From Anaerolineae bacterium (lineage in GTDB: Bacteria > Chloroflexota > Anaerolineae > JAFGEY01), in assembly GCA_016929205.1 (NCBI GenBank), contig JAFGJF010000155.1, forward strand, positions 1 through 15,431: a stretch of DNA of 15,431 nt. Direction: 5' to 3'. The position numbers and the translations under genes are program-made. Shown piece by piece: positions 7,846-14,623 of this stretch. The notes beneath the pieces were generated by a model, which saw nothing but the letters and a program-made list of their open reading frames with translations, was not told where the DNA came from and did not search any database. The stretch's first letter is position 1. Each line of letters starts with the position of its first letter.

Positions 7846-9324
7846 TCACAGTTCGCCGGGATGCAGTCTCGCAAGGTGGTCGGCGTGATGGCCCCGACCT
7901 GTCGCGCGCAGGTGTTCGAGATAGGCGGGCAATTGACCGCGCGTGTGCAGTGCGCCGCCTTCGCGTAGTACAGTAAGCAGCGGATCGACGTTGGTCGTGG
8001 CAGTGACAGCCATCTCGTGATACCAGTCGGACAGCATCGCCTGCGCTTTGTCGACGATTTGCGGCTGTTCGTGAACCAGGTTGTGTTGTTCGTGTGGATC
8101 ATCGGTTAGATTGAAGAGCATCACCGGGTCGAGCATTTTATAACCGTCGTGATAGGTGCGCAGGCAGATATAGTCACTTCCTTGGTGTTGCAAGCGCACA
8201 CTGCGCTGGCACGACCAGGCGTTCTGGCTCACCACCAAATAGTCTCGTCCTTGTTCGTCGCCTTGCGTGAAAGCCTGGGTAAATGGGCAGCCATCCCAGT
8301 TGCCGGGCACCTGGCCGTCAAGCAATTCGATCATGGTCGCTGCCCAGTCGTATTGATAGTGCAAGGCTGCATCCACACGTGGTGTGTTGGCAAGCCCGGG
8401 CCAGCGTACGATGAGCGGCACGCGGCAGGTGATCTGGTCGGCCGTCTGGTGATCGCCCCACACATTCAGTTCTCCCTGGTTTTCGCCGTGATCTGAGCTG
8501 ATCATGATCATCACATCATCGAGCACACCGGCATCGGCGAGGGCGTTGAGCAGCCGTCCGACGTGGTCGTCGGCGTAGCGAATGCCGGTGTCATAGCCGT
8601 CGATCCACTGCCTGACTGCTTCCATCGAATCGAGTTGTGCCGGCAAGCGTGGAAAGTGTTGATAGAATGTCTCCCCTCCCCAACCGTATGGCTCTTGTGG
8701 GCTATGTGGGCCATAGCCATTCCAACCCCACTGGCGCACCTCTTCGGTGAGCCAGGCAGGCAGAGGATCGCCAACAAAGGGATTGCCAAACTCTGTCGGT
8801 GAGCGATAAGGCGTATGTGGGTCCCAATAGTTGACGTGCAGGAACCAGTTGTCCATTTCGGCGGCATGGCGTTCGATCCAGTCCAACGCAAAGGGTGTTA
8901 CCTCGTCGGCGCCCTCGATGCCTCCGCGTCCGGGATTGTACATCTCACGATAGCCGGCATACCACCACCAGGCTGAATGCCGCTCGCCAAAAGGACTGAC
9001 GGTGACGGTGTAAAATCCAGCACAGCGTAATGCACTCATCCAACTGGTGGCGTCGTACACATCGCGAAAGCCTCTCCCGGCTCCTTGAACAAAGGGATCG
9101 GCTGCCACACCACCGTGATTGACAATGCCGGTGTGGAAACCGCAGCGCCCGCTCCATAACGATGCTCGGGATGGCAAACAAGGCGCATCGGTGTTGTAAC
9201 AGTTGTCAAACCGCACGCCTTCTCTAGCCAAGGCATCTATGTTGGGGCTGGTATTACGATGGTAGCCGTAGCAGCCCAGGTGGTCAGGGCGCAAAGTGTC
9301 GATGTCAAGATAAAGAATACGCAT
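7846..9324 (-). CDS. Type I sulfatase (alkaline phosphatase superfamily)
   Basis: The 492-residue enzyme hydrolyses sulfate esters; the substrate is unknown. It opens with ILYLDIDTLRPDHLGCYGY, which holds the metal-binding aspartates Asp7 and Asp9 and the family's TLRxDHLGCYGY signature. The CLPSRASLWSG signature follows, with Cys49 as the residue that would become formylglycine (C-x-P-S-R). The second metal site ISSDHGEN has Asp278 and His279, and WGDHQ follows. Activity would need a formylglycine-generating or radical-SAM maturase, not seen here. No signal peptide is evident, so it may be cytoplasmic. I start at ATG 9322-9324 because AGGAGG (9334-9339) lies 9 nt upstream and the conserved strand begins at residue 2. 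A longer in-frame reading to 9519 adds 65 residues with no family similarity and overlaps the upstream gene. Related phosphodiesterases or phosphonate hydrolases share this fold, so substrate claims should be cautious. Confidence 0.92.
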   Translation of the reverse strand: MRILYLDIDTLRPDHLGCYGYHRNTSPNIDALAREGVRFDNCYNTDAPCLPSRASLWSGRCGFHTGIVNHGGVAADPFVQGAGRGFRDVYDATSWMSALRCAGFYTVTVSPFGERHSAWWWYAGYREMYNPGRGGIEGADEVTPFALDWIERHAAEMDNWFLHVNYWDPHTPYRSPTEFGNPFVGDPLPAWLTEEVRQWGWNGYGPHSPQEPYGWGGETFYQHFPRLPAQLDSMEAVRQWIDGYDTGIRYADDHVGRLLNALADAGVLDDVMIMISSDHGENQGELNVWGDHQTADQITCRVPLIVRWPGLANTPRVDAALHYQYDWAATMIELLDGQVPGNWDGCPFTQAFTQGDEQGRDYLVVSQNAWSCQRSVRLQHQGSDYICLRTYHDGYKMLDPVMLFNLTDDPHEQHNLVHEQPQIVDKAQAMLSDWYHEMAVTATTNVDPLLTVLREGGALHTRGQLPAYLEHLRATGRGHHADHLARLHPGEL

Positions 9325-9333
9325 TGGTGCACA

Positions 9334-9339
9334 CCTCCT
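9334..9339 (-). promoter_or_regulatory. Ribosome binding site that fixes the sulfatase start
   Basis: The minus strand carries AGGAGG within a GGGAGGAGG run, 9 nt before the ATG at 9324. This argues against longer readings that start inside the upstream gene. Confidence 0.8.
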
Positions 9340-9441
9340 CCCACATATACGCTTTTGTGTAATCGATTGATCTAAATGCCCTGCGATCAACACGCGCCTG
9401 CAAGCTGCCGGCCGTCGGATAGGGTTGATCCGGTCGGCAAG

Positions 9442-9470
9442 ACTGTACACCTGTTGCTCCAGGTTGTCAA
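9442..9470 (-). promoter_or_regulatory. Candidate sulfatase promoter with an inverted repeat in its spacer
   Basis: Minus-strand TTGACA (9470-9465, perfect -35) is followed by a 17-nt spacer and TACAGT (9447-9442, four of six). It straddles the stop codon of the upstream gene. The spacer holds the inverted repeat acctg/caggt (9449-9453 and 9460-9464), placed where a repressor or MerR-type activator could act. The predicted start near 9435 leaves a leader of about 110 nt. Confidence 0.5.
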
Positions 9471-10366
9471 TTTTCAAGCTCAGAATGAGTGCGAGCTTGG
9501 TTTGCTGCTGCCGAGACAAACAAAGGAGATGCCAATCCTTCGAGTTGTGTCTTGTAAATGGCTTCTTGATCGATCAAGGTCGCAAGTGTGCGATCTAGCT
9601 CTGTTGGGGTCCAATCTAAAACGTGAAAAACGCGCCGGATCGCGCTCCGTTCCACAGCGACCACATTATCGATGTAGGTGAGGACCAGCTTACGGCGTGC
9701 CTCACTACGCTTGATCTGTCGTGCTCTATGAGGCAAATCGGGAAAATGTCGTTGTACGATTTCGTAAATGAACGCGTATCGCCATGCGCCAGCCTGGGCG
9801 ATCCCGATGGGCAGTACTTTGAGGCCGATTTGAAGCTCGGTCAGCGCGCGCTCAAATCGTGACTTGGCACTATCTGCGCTCATATGGGCTTCTTTGCGTA
9901 GGCGTATGGTATGCACTGGCCCGTGTTCCAGCAATGCTTCGTATATCTGTTTCGCCTCAGAGGTCAGCGTACCATCCTTGTACTCGTGCAAATAATCATC
10001 CAGTCCACCGAAATTGCGGCTGCAGGCATAAAAGCTGGGAAGCAGATCGAGAGAAACCAATGTAGCTTTGCGCCGCAGCAGCTTGGCGTAATACCACCAT
10101 CGTTTTCCCAACGACTGATCTTTCCATCCCCAGCACCGACTCCCGTCCGGATCGTTGTGCTCGGCCGGCACCGGACGTACTTGGCCAGCGATGGCGTGCA
10201 GCAGGTTGGGCATTTCGACGTTTTTGATCGGCCAAAAGTGACAGAATCCAATTTCGTCCACGAATGCCCGCGCATCTTGGATTGTTTGGACGCAGCGATC
10301 GGATGTCCGGTGATAGCGGTACGCTCTTTGTTCTGTAATCCATTCCAGACTGATCGATTTTGTCAT
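9467..10366 (-). CDS. AlkZ-related winged-helix protein
   Basis: The 299-residue protein resembles the group annotated as AlkZ-related, distant from the YcaQ/AlkZ DNA crosslink-repair glycosylases. Recognisable parts are DARAFVDEIGFCHFWPIKNVEMPNL (residues 31-55, split here only for naming), a Trp-rich CWGWKDQSLGKRWWYYAKLLRR segment near 78-99, a helix-turn-helix-like block at about 134-190 ending in KSRFERALTELQIGLKVLPIG, the AGAWRYAFIYEIV segment at 192-204, and a second winged-helix-like block at 223-285. I do not see the catalytic Q-x-Q motif of AlkZ, so enzymatic base excision should not be assumed. DNA or nucleic acid binding is the safer inference. The ATG has only a weak GGGA-type ribosome site. 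It lies upstream of the sulfatase gene on the same strand with its own strong promoter, divergent from the ABC cluster. Confidence 0.7.
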   Translation of the reverse strand: MTKSISLEWITEQRAYRYHRTSDRCVQTIQDARAFVDEIGFCHFWPIKNVEMPNLLHAIAGQVRPVPAEHNDPDGSRCWGWKDQSLGKRWWYYAKLLRRKATLVSLDLLPSFYACSRNFGGLDDYLHEYKDGTLTSEAKQIYEALLEHGPVHTIRLRKEAHMSADSAKSRFERALTELQIGLKVLPIGIAQAGAWRYAFIYEIVQRHFPDLPHRARQIKRSEARRKLVLTYIDNVVAVERSAIRRVFHVLDWTPTELDRTLATLIDQEAIYKTQLEGLASPLFVSAAANQARTHSELEN

Positions 10367-10470
10367 TGTTTCTTTTTCCCAAGCTCGGCAGATCCTGTAT
10401 GGATGGCAATCGAGATTGCGGCAATCCCCTCGGAGCAGCCTCGAATTTTCCGAGATTGTACAGGCTTGTG

Positions 10471-10499
10471 ATTATACCATCAACGTGTAGGCTTGCCAA
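10471..10499 (-). promoter_or_regulatory. Promoter of the AlkZ-related gene
   Basis: Minus-strand TTGGCA (10499-10494), a 17-nt spacer and a perfect TATAAT (10476-10471) predict a start near 10464 and a leader of about 98 nt. Within that leader lies the short palindrome gattgc-g-gcaatc (10414-10426), which could be a protein site. Confidence 0.7.
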
Positions 10500-10516
10500 C
10501 ACAGATCGCGGCGCAT

Positions 10517-10545
10517 TTGACTTTTTTGCTTATTCACCGTACAAT
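10517..10545 (+). promoter_or_regulatory. Promoter of the ABC importer cluster
   Basis: TTGACT (10517-10522), a 17-nt spacer and TACAAT (10540-10545) each match five of six consensus bases. Transcription would begin near 10552, leaving an AT-rich leader of about 66 nt before the first binding-protein gene. The divergent promoter's -35 is 18 bp away, so a single regulator between them could act on both. Confidence 0.7.
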
Positions 10546-10617
10546 ATTTGTCATCTTTTTTTCTGTTGCGAACAAGTTAGATTTATATATCAAAATGATC
10601 AAGTGATTGAATAAAAT

Positions 10618-12351
10618 ATGTCTAAACGATCAAGGTTTCTGTTATACCTATTTTTGCTTCTTTTTTTGGGGCTGGGATGTCAGCTAACGCGCTTATCTCC
10701 TACTCTTGAGCCCGCAGTCGTTCCCAGTCCAACGTTTACTGTATCTGCTACGCAGCAAGAACCACCAACGGCTACGCTGGTTCCCACTTTTACGCCGACG
10801 CTAGAGCCCGATAGCCCAACGCCCACATCGGGTCCCGTCGCAACGCCGACGCCCGAGCCTGTTCAGGGATCAGGTGAAAACGAACTCCGTTTGTGGAGTC
10901 AAGATCCAGAGACGTTGGATCCTGCGATTACGCAAGACTCTACTTCGCACCAGTTTGTCAATCTGTTGTTCAGCGGCTTGGTCACATTGGATGCGAACCT
11001 TCAAGTGGTGCCGGATCTTGCCGAGCGCTGGGAGATAGATGACTCGGGCACGGTCTATACGTTCTACTTGAGAAAAAACCTCCAGTTTCATAATGGGCGT
11101 CAGCTAACCGCAAACGATGTGCGTTATTCTCTGGAGCGTGCTTGCGATCCTAAACGTGGGTCGGTGCAGCGCGCGCAGTCATATTTGAACGACATTGTCG
11201 GCGTTATGTCACGAACGATGGGCGAGGCAAATGAGATCGAAGGGCTCAAGGTGGTGGATGACCTTACCTTGCAGATCACCATCGACGCCCCCAAGCCGTA
11301 CTTTTTGGCCAAGTTGACTTATCCGACATCGTTTGTCGTGAACCGGGAGAATGTCGAGGATACCTCACGCAACTGGCTGTCTCAACCTGTTGGAAGCGGG
11401 CCGTTCAAGATGGACCAAAACAGCGTGAACAGGATGGTGCTGGCTGCGTTTGACGAGTATTATCGTGGTCGTCCCAAGCTAGATCGTGTCATTTTTGAGT
11501 ATCGCGGCGACCAAATGAACAAATACGAGCGAGGCGAGTTGGATGTGATCGAGGTCGGCGCAGGAAACATCGATCGCGTGCTCGATCCCAACGATCCGTT
11601 GAACGCCGAGCTCCGAGTTGTATCGCAGCTTGATGTGTGGTATATTGGCTTTAATACGACTATACCTCCTTTTGACGATCGAAATGTGCGTCGTGCGTTC
11701 GCTTTGGCTACTAACAAACAAGGCATTGCCGACATTGTTTACAACAAGACGGTTCTTCCGGCCAAAGGGATTTTGCCCCCGGGAATGCCCGGTTACGATC
11801 CTGACTTTGATGGACTGCCTTACGATCCTGACTTGGCGGTGAATGAAATCTACGAGTCCACTTTTGGGGACGCCAGCGAGTTGCCACCTATCGTTCTGAC
11901 GGTGACGGGAGCCGAGACGGGCGAAATGCTGGCTGCAATGTACCAGGAGGTATTGGGCGTCGAGATCGAAGTTCAAGTGGTTGACTGGGGTGTTTTCTTG
12001 ACTGGTCTGGACGCGCAACAATACCAGATGTTCTCGTTGGGATGGATTGCTGATTATCCTGATCCGCAAAACTTTGTCGATCTGCTTTTTCACTCCAACA
12101 GTGCATACAATCATAGTGCTTATAGCAATATCGAACTCGATGCATTGGTTGAAGCAGCTCGGGTGGAACAGGATAACGAAAAGCGGATGCAACTGTACCG
12201 GCAAGCAGAAGCACTGCTGATTGAGGATGCACCTTGGATTCCGCTCTATCACAGCGGGGGGTATTACCTGGTCAAGCCCTATGTCAAAGATTTGGTGATC
12301 ACCGGACAAGATACAATGAACCTGGCAGAGGTCAGCCTGGAAACGCAATAA
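10618..12351 (+). CDS. Family 5 ABC transporter substrate-binding lipoprotein (peptide/oligopeptide type)
   Basis: The 577-residue protein should capture a peptide or similar solute outside the membrane and pass it to the importer. The N-terminus is basic (SKRSR), followed by a Leu/Phe-rich core and LGLGC with Cys21 as the likely lipidated residue; the -3 position is Gly, not the usual Leu/Val, so the lipobox is atypical. A Thr/Pro/Ser-rich tether fills about 27-82. The SBP_bac_5 domain follows, with LRLWSQDPETLDPAITQDST, the LAERWEIDDSGTVYTFYLRKNLQFHNGRQLTANDV signature (read as consecutive blocks), QPVGSGPFK, NVRRAFALATNKQGI and the near C-terminal APWIPLYHSGGYYLVKPYV. No Shine-Dalgarno precedes the ATG. 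Instead the leader is AT-rich, with a three-codon ATG-ATC-AAG-TGA at 10595-10606. It starts the ABC cluster, 24 nt before the first ATPase. Ligand not predictable. Confidence 0.92.
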   Translation: MSKRSRFLLYLFLLLFLGLGCQLTRLSPTLEPAVVPSPTFTVSATQQEPPTATLVPTFTPTLEPDSPTPTSGPVATPTPEPVQGSGENELRLWSQDPETLDPAITQDSTSHQFVNLLFSGLVTLDANLQVVPDLAERWEIDDSGTVYTFYLRKNLQFHNGRQLTANDVRYSLERACDPKRGSVQRAQSYLNDIVGVMSRTMGEANEIEGLKVVDDLTLQITIDAPKPYFLAKLTYPTSFVVNRENVEDTSRNWLSQPVGSGPFKMDQNSVNRMVLAAFDEYYRGRPKLDRVIFEYRGDQMNKYERGELDVIEVGAGNIDRVLDPNDPLNAELRVVSQLDVWYIGFNTTIPPFDDRNVRRAFALATNKQGIADIVYNKTVLPAKGILPPGMPGYDPDFDGLPYDPDLAVNEIYESTFGDASELPPIVLTVTGAETGEMLAAMYQEVLGVEIEVQVVDWGVFLTGLDAQQYQMFSLGWIADYPDPQNFVDLLFHSNSAYNHSAYSNIELDALVEAARVEQDNEKRMQLYRQAEALLIEDAPWIPLYHSGGYYLVKPYVKDLVITGQDTMNLAEVSLETQ

Positions 12352-12375
12352 GATCTGGAAAAAGGAGAAGGTTAT

Positions 12376-13365
12376 ATGTCCACGTTGTTAGAGGTTAAAA
12401 ACCTGGAGACACGGTTCTACACCCAAGATGGTGTCGTCCAAGCTGTGAATGGCATTACCTATAGTTTGGATGAAGGTGAGACACTGGGAATCGTTGGTGA
12501 GAGTGGTTGTGGCAAGAGTGTCAGCGTTTTGTCGTTGATGCGTCTGATTCCCATGCCGCCGGGCAAGATCACAAATGGCGAGGTTTTGTTCGAAGGCAAC
12601 GATCTCATCAAGATGGATGCGGAAGAGATCCGGCACGTGCGTGGAAACAAGATCGCGATGATCTTTCAAGATCCGATGACGTCGCTCAATCCGGTGCTTA
12701 CCATCGGCCGCCAGGTTAGTGAGGCGCTGGAATTGCACATGGGGATGGACAAGACCCAGGCTCGAAAACGAACCGTGGAACTGCTCGAGATGGTGGGTAT
12801 TCCTCAAGCCGAACAGCGCATCGATGACTATCCTCACCAGTTCTCCGGGGGAATGCGTCAGCGCGTGATGATTGCTATGGGACTATCTTGTAACCCGCGC
12901 ATTCTAATCGCTGACGAGCCGACAACAGCGTTGGACGTAACCATTCAGGCCCAGATTGTCGAATTGGTCAAGCGGTTGCGCGATGAACTCGGTATGGCCA
13001 TTATCTGGATCACGCACGACTTGGGCGTCGTTGCCGGGTTGGTCAAGCGCGTGAACGTGATGTATGCAGGGTATATTGTCGAAACCGGCCCCGTGAAGGA
13101 CATTTATGCCCGTCCCAGGCACCCGTATACCATCGGTTTGCTGGGCTCGCTGCCGCGCTTGGATGAGACGATGCGTACCCAACTGACTTCGATTGAAGGA
13201 CTTCCACCTGATCTCATTTCGCCTCCCCCGGGATGCCCTTTTGCGCCGCGCTGTGATTATGTGAGCGATCGCTGCCTCGAGGAAAATCCAGAACTAAAGC
13301 CGGTTGGAATGGATCACTATGCCGCATGCTGGAACCTGGATGCGACCGAAGGATATTCGAGATAA
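12376..13365 (+). CDS. Oligopeptide/dipeptide ABC importer ATPase, OppD/DppD type
   Basis: This 329-residue cytoplasmic ATPase powers the importer. Walker A is GESGCGKS at 41-48, the Q-loop is in MIFQDPMTSLNPV, the signature is FSGGMRQR with Ser157-Gly159, Walker B is LIADEP around Asp180-Glu181, and the H-loop is ITHDLGVV with His214. The C-terminal extension typical of the oligopeptide subfamily is present: HPYTIGLLGSLPRL, then IEGLPPDLISPPPGCPFAPRC and a Cys-containing tail (CPFAPRC...DRC), which in related ATPases can bind an iron-sulfur cluster. AAGGAG (12362-12367) lies 8 nt before the ATG, directly after the binding-protein gene, so the two should be co-transcribed. It normally pairs with an OppF/DppF partner, which is the next gene. 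OppD versus DppD cannot be separated from sequence alone. Confidence 0.95.
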   Translation: MSTLLEVKNLETRFYTQDGVVQAVNGITYSLDEGETLGIVGESGCGKSVSVLSLMRLIPMPPGKITNGEVLFEGNDLIKMDAEEIRHVRGNKIAMIFQDPMTSLNPVLTIGRQVSEALELHMGMDKTQARKRTVELLEMVGIPQAEQRIDDYPHQFSGGMRQRVMIAMGLSCNPRILIADEPTTALDVTIQAQIVELVKRLRDELGMAIIWITHDLGVVAGLVKRVNVMYAGYIVETGPVKDIYARPRHPYTIGLLGSLPRLDETMRTQLTSIEGLPPDLISPPPGCPFAPRCDYVSDRCLEENPELKPVGMDHYAACWNLDATEGYSR

Positions 13366-13376
13366 ATGAGCCTAAA

Positions 13377-13409
13377 ACGGCTGCAGCGCGCACGTTTGTA
13401 CTGCGCCGT
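13377..13409 (+). repeat. Imperfect hairpin between the two ATPase genes
   Basis: acggctgcag (13377-13386) pairs with ctgcgccgt (13401-13409) in a 9-bp stem with one bulged base and a 14-nt loop. It sits in the 78-nt gap between the ATPase genes and has no following T-tract. It may be an mRNA processing or stability element. Chance cannot be excluded. Confidence 0.35.
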
Positions 13410-13443
13410 GTACGCTTGCATCACATAGAGGGAGAATTGTAGA

Positions 13444-14427
13444 ATGGCAGAAAGACAAGTTCTGGTTCGGGTGGACAACCTAAAAAAGCACTTTCCTATC
13501 ACGCGAGGGATTGTTTTCCAGCGGCAGGTGGGGGCGATCAAGGCCGTCGATGGTATTTCATTTGACGTTTTGCACGGCGAAACGCTTGGATTGGTGGGGG
13601 AAAGTGGATGTGGCAAATCCACAACCGGGCGTACGGTCTTGCAGCTCTATCGTCCTACGGAGGGAGACGTCTATTTTGAGGGTGAGAATCTGGTCGAGAT
13701 GAAGGGCGAGGCGCTGCGTCGCCAGCGCCGCAAGATGCAGATGATCTTTCAGGACCCATATGCATCCCTGAACCCGCGGATGACCGTAGGCAATATTATT
13801 GGCGAGCCGCTCGAAGTCCATCACGTGGCTTCGGGCAAGGAACGCCAGGAGCGTGTTCAAGAACTGCTCAAGTTGGTTGGATTGAACCCTTATTTCATCA
13901 ACCGCTACCCGCACGAATTCTCGGGTGGACAACGACAGCGCATCGGTGTAGCCCGCGCCTTGGCTTTGAACCCGTCATTTATCGTCTGTGACGAGCCGAT
14001 TTCAGCCCTGGACGTGTCTATCCAGGCCCAGGTTGTTAACTTGTTGGAAGAGCTGCAAGGCGAATTGGGATTGACCTATCTGTTCATTGCCCACGACCTG
14101 TCGATGGTGCGCCACATCAGCGACCGGGTGGCCGTGATGTACCTGGGCAAGATCGTCGAGCTGACCGACCGGGATAGTTTGTACGCCGATCCGCAGCACC
14201 CCTATACTCAGGCTTTGCTTTCAGCCGTTCCTATCCCCGATCCGGTGGTAGAGGAAACGCGCCAGCGAATTATCCTGGAAGGGGATGTCCCCAGCCCGGC
14301 TAACCCGCCTATAGGGTGCAACTTTAGCACACGCTGCCCCAAAGTGATGCAAGTCTGCAAAGAAGTAGAACCGGAATTCAAAGAGATTGCCCCCGATCAC
14401 TGGTGCGCATGTCACCTTGTCGGGTAG
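13444..14427 (+). CDS. Oligopeptide/dipeptide ABC importer ATPase, OppF/DppF type
   Basis: The 327-residue partner ATPase has Walker [10 protein letters not shown] at 52-60, a Q-loop in [14 protein letters not shown], signature [15 protein letters not shown] with Ser160-Gly162, Walker B FIVCDEP around Asp183-Glu184, SALD, and the H-loop IAHDLSMV with His217. The C-terminal oligopeptide-family extension includes [16 protein letters not shown] and the Cys-rich [19 protein letters not shown] segment. Its insertion of about ten residues after KKHFPIT ([10 protein letters not shown]) before IKAVDGISF is typical of the OppF branch. An AGGGAG site is about 9 nt upstream of the ATG. It should form a heterodimer with the preceding ATPase, bound to two permeases that are not in this window. 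OppF versus DppF and the solute are unresolved. Confidence 0.95.
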   Translation: MAERQVLVRVDNLKKHFPITRGIVFQRQVGAIKAVDGISFDVLHGETLGLVGESGCGKSTTGRTVLQLYRPTEGDVYFEGENLVEMKGEALRRQRRKMQMIFQDPYASLNPRMTVGNIIGEPLEVHHVASGKERQERVQELLKLVGLNPYFINRYPHEFSGGQRQRIGVARALALNPSFIVCDEPISALDVSIQAQVVNLLEELQGELGLTYLFIAHDLSMVRHISDRVAVMYLGKIVELTDRDSLYADPQHPYTQALLSAVPIPDPVVEETRQRIILEGDVPSPANPPIGCNFSTRCPKVMQVCKEVEPEFKEIAPDHWCACHLVG

Positions 14428-14458
14428 AATGAGTTCATTTTTGTCATGCCGTTAGCTC

Positions 14459-14509
14459 GCAGCAACGATTTGGGCCGTTCGTGCTTAAAACGACTCAAAT
14501 CGTTGCTAC
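14459..14509. repeat. 51-bp imperfect palindrome (21-nt arms) between the second ATPase and the second binding protein
   Basis: Arms 14459-14479 and 14489-14509 surround a 9-nt loop. The core agcaacgatttg (14461-14472) and caaatcgttgct (14496-14507) is a perfect 12-bp match, and outside it the arms differ at only three positions, all transitions. There is no T-tract on the plus strand beyond the hairpin (acaaaaacaagg follows), so a classical terminator is unlikely. Possibilities are a REP/MITE-like repeat, a processing or stabilising hairpin, or a regulatory element. Confidence 0.7.
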
Positions 14510-14571
14510 AAAAACAAGGAGGCAAACAGCGGTCACAAGTTCGATTCACAGTCTGGGATGCCGCGCCCAAT

Positions 14572-14600
14572 TTGATCATTGGTTGTTAATCAACTCTAGT
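14572..14600 (+). promoter_or_regulatory. Weak candidate promoter of the second binding-protein gene
   Basis: TTGATC (14572-14577), a 17-nt spacer and TCTAGT (14595-14600) match four of six bases in each box. The spacer overlaps an imperfect inverted repeat, ttgatca / taatcaa (14572-14578 and 14587-14593). The gene may instead be read from the upstream promoter at 10517. Confidence 0.25.
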
Positions 14601-14623
14601 CTAGATACACAAAAGGAGGAACC

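Noticed and set aside
9325..9519. N-terminal extension of the sulfatase by 65 residues
   Set aside because: It overlaps the upstream gene, is rich in Arg/Gln without family similarity, and skips the strong AGGAGG at 9334-9339.
9911..10471. 186-residue plus-strand frame opposite the AlkZ-related gene
   Set aside because: Crosses the divergent promoter of the AlkZ-related gene and shows no protein family features.
11479..12348. 289-residue antisense frame under the first binding protein
   Set aside because: Composition is that of a shadow; the plus-strand frame has full family signatures.
14459..14520. Rho-independent terminator after the second ATPase
   Set aside because: The hairpin is long but lacks a T-tract on either strand, so it is listed as a palindrome instead.
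14535..14560. tRNA-like T-loop (gttcgattc)
   Set aside because: Flanking bases do not pair as a T-stem, and no acceptor, D or anticodon arms are present.
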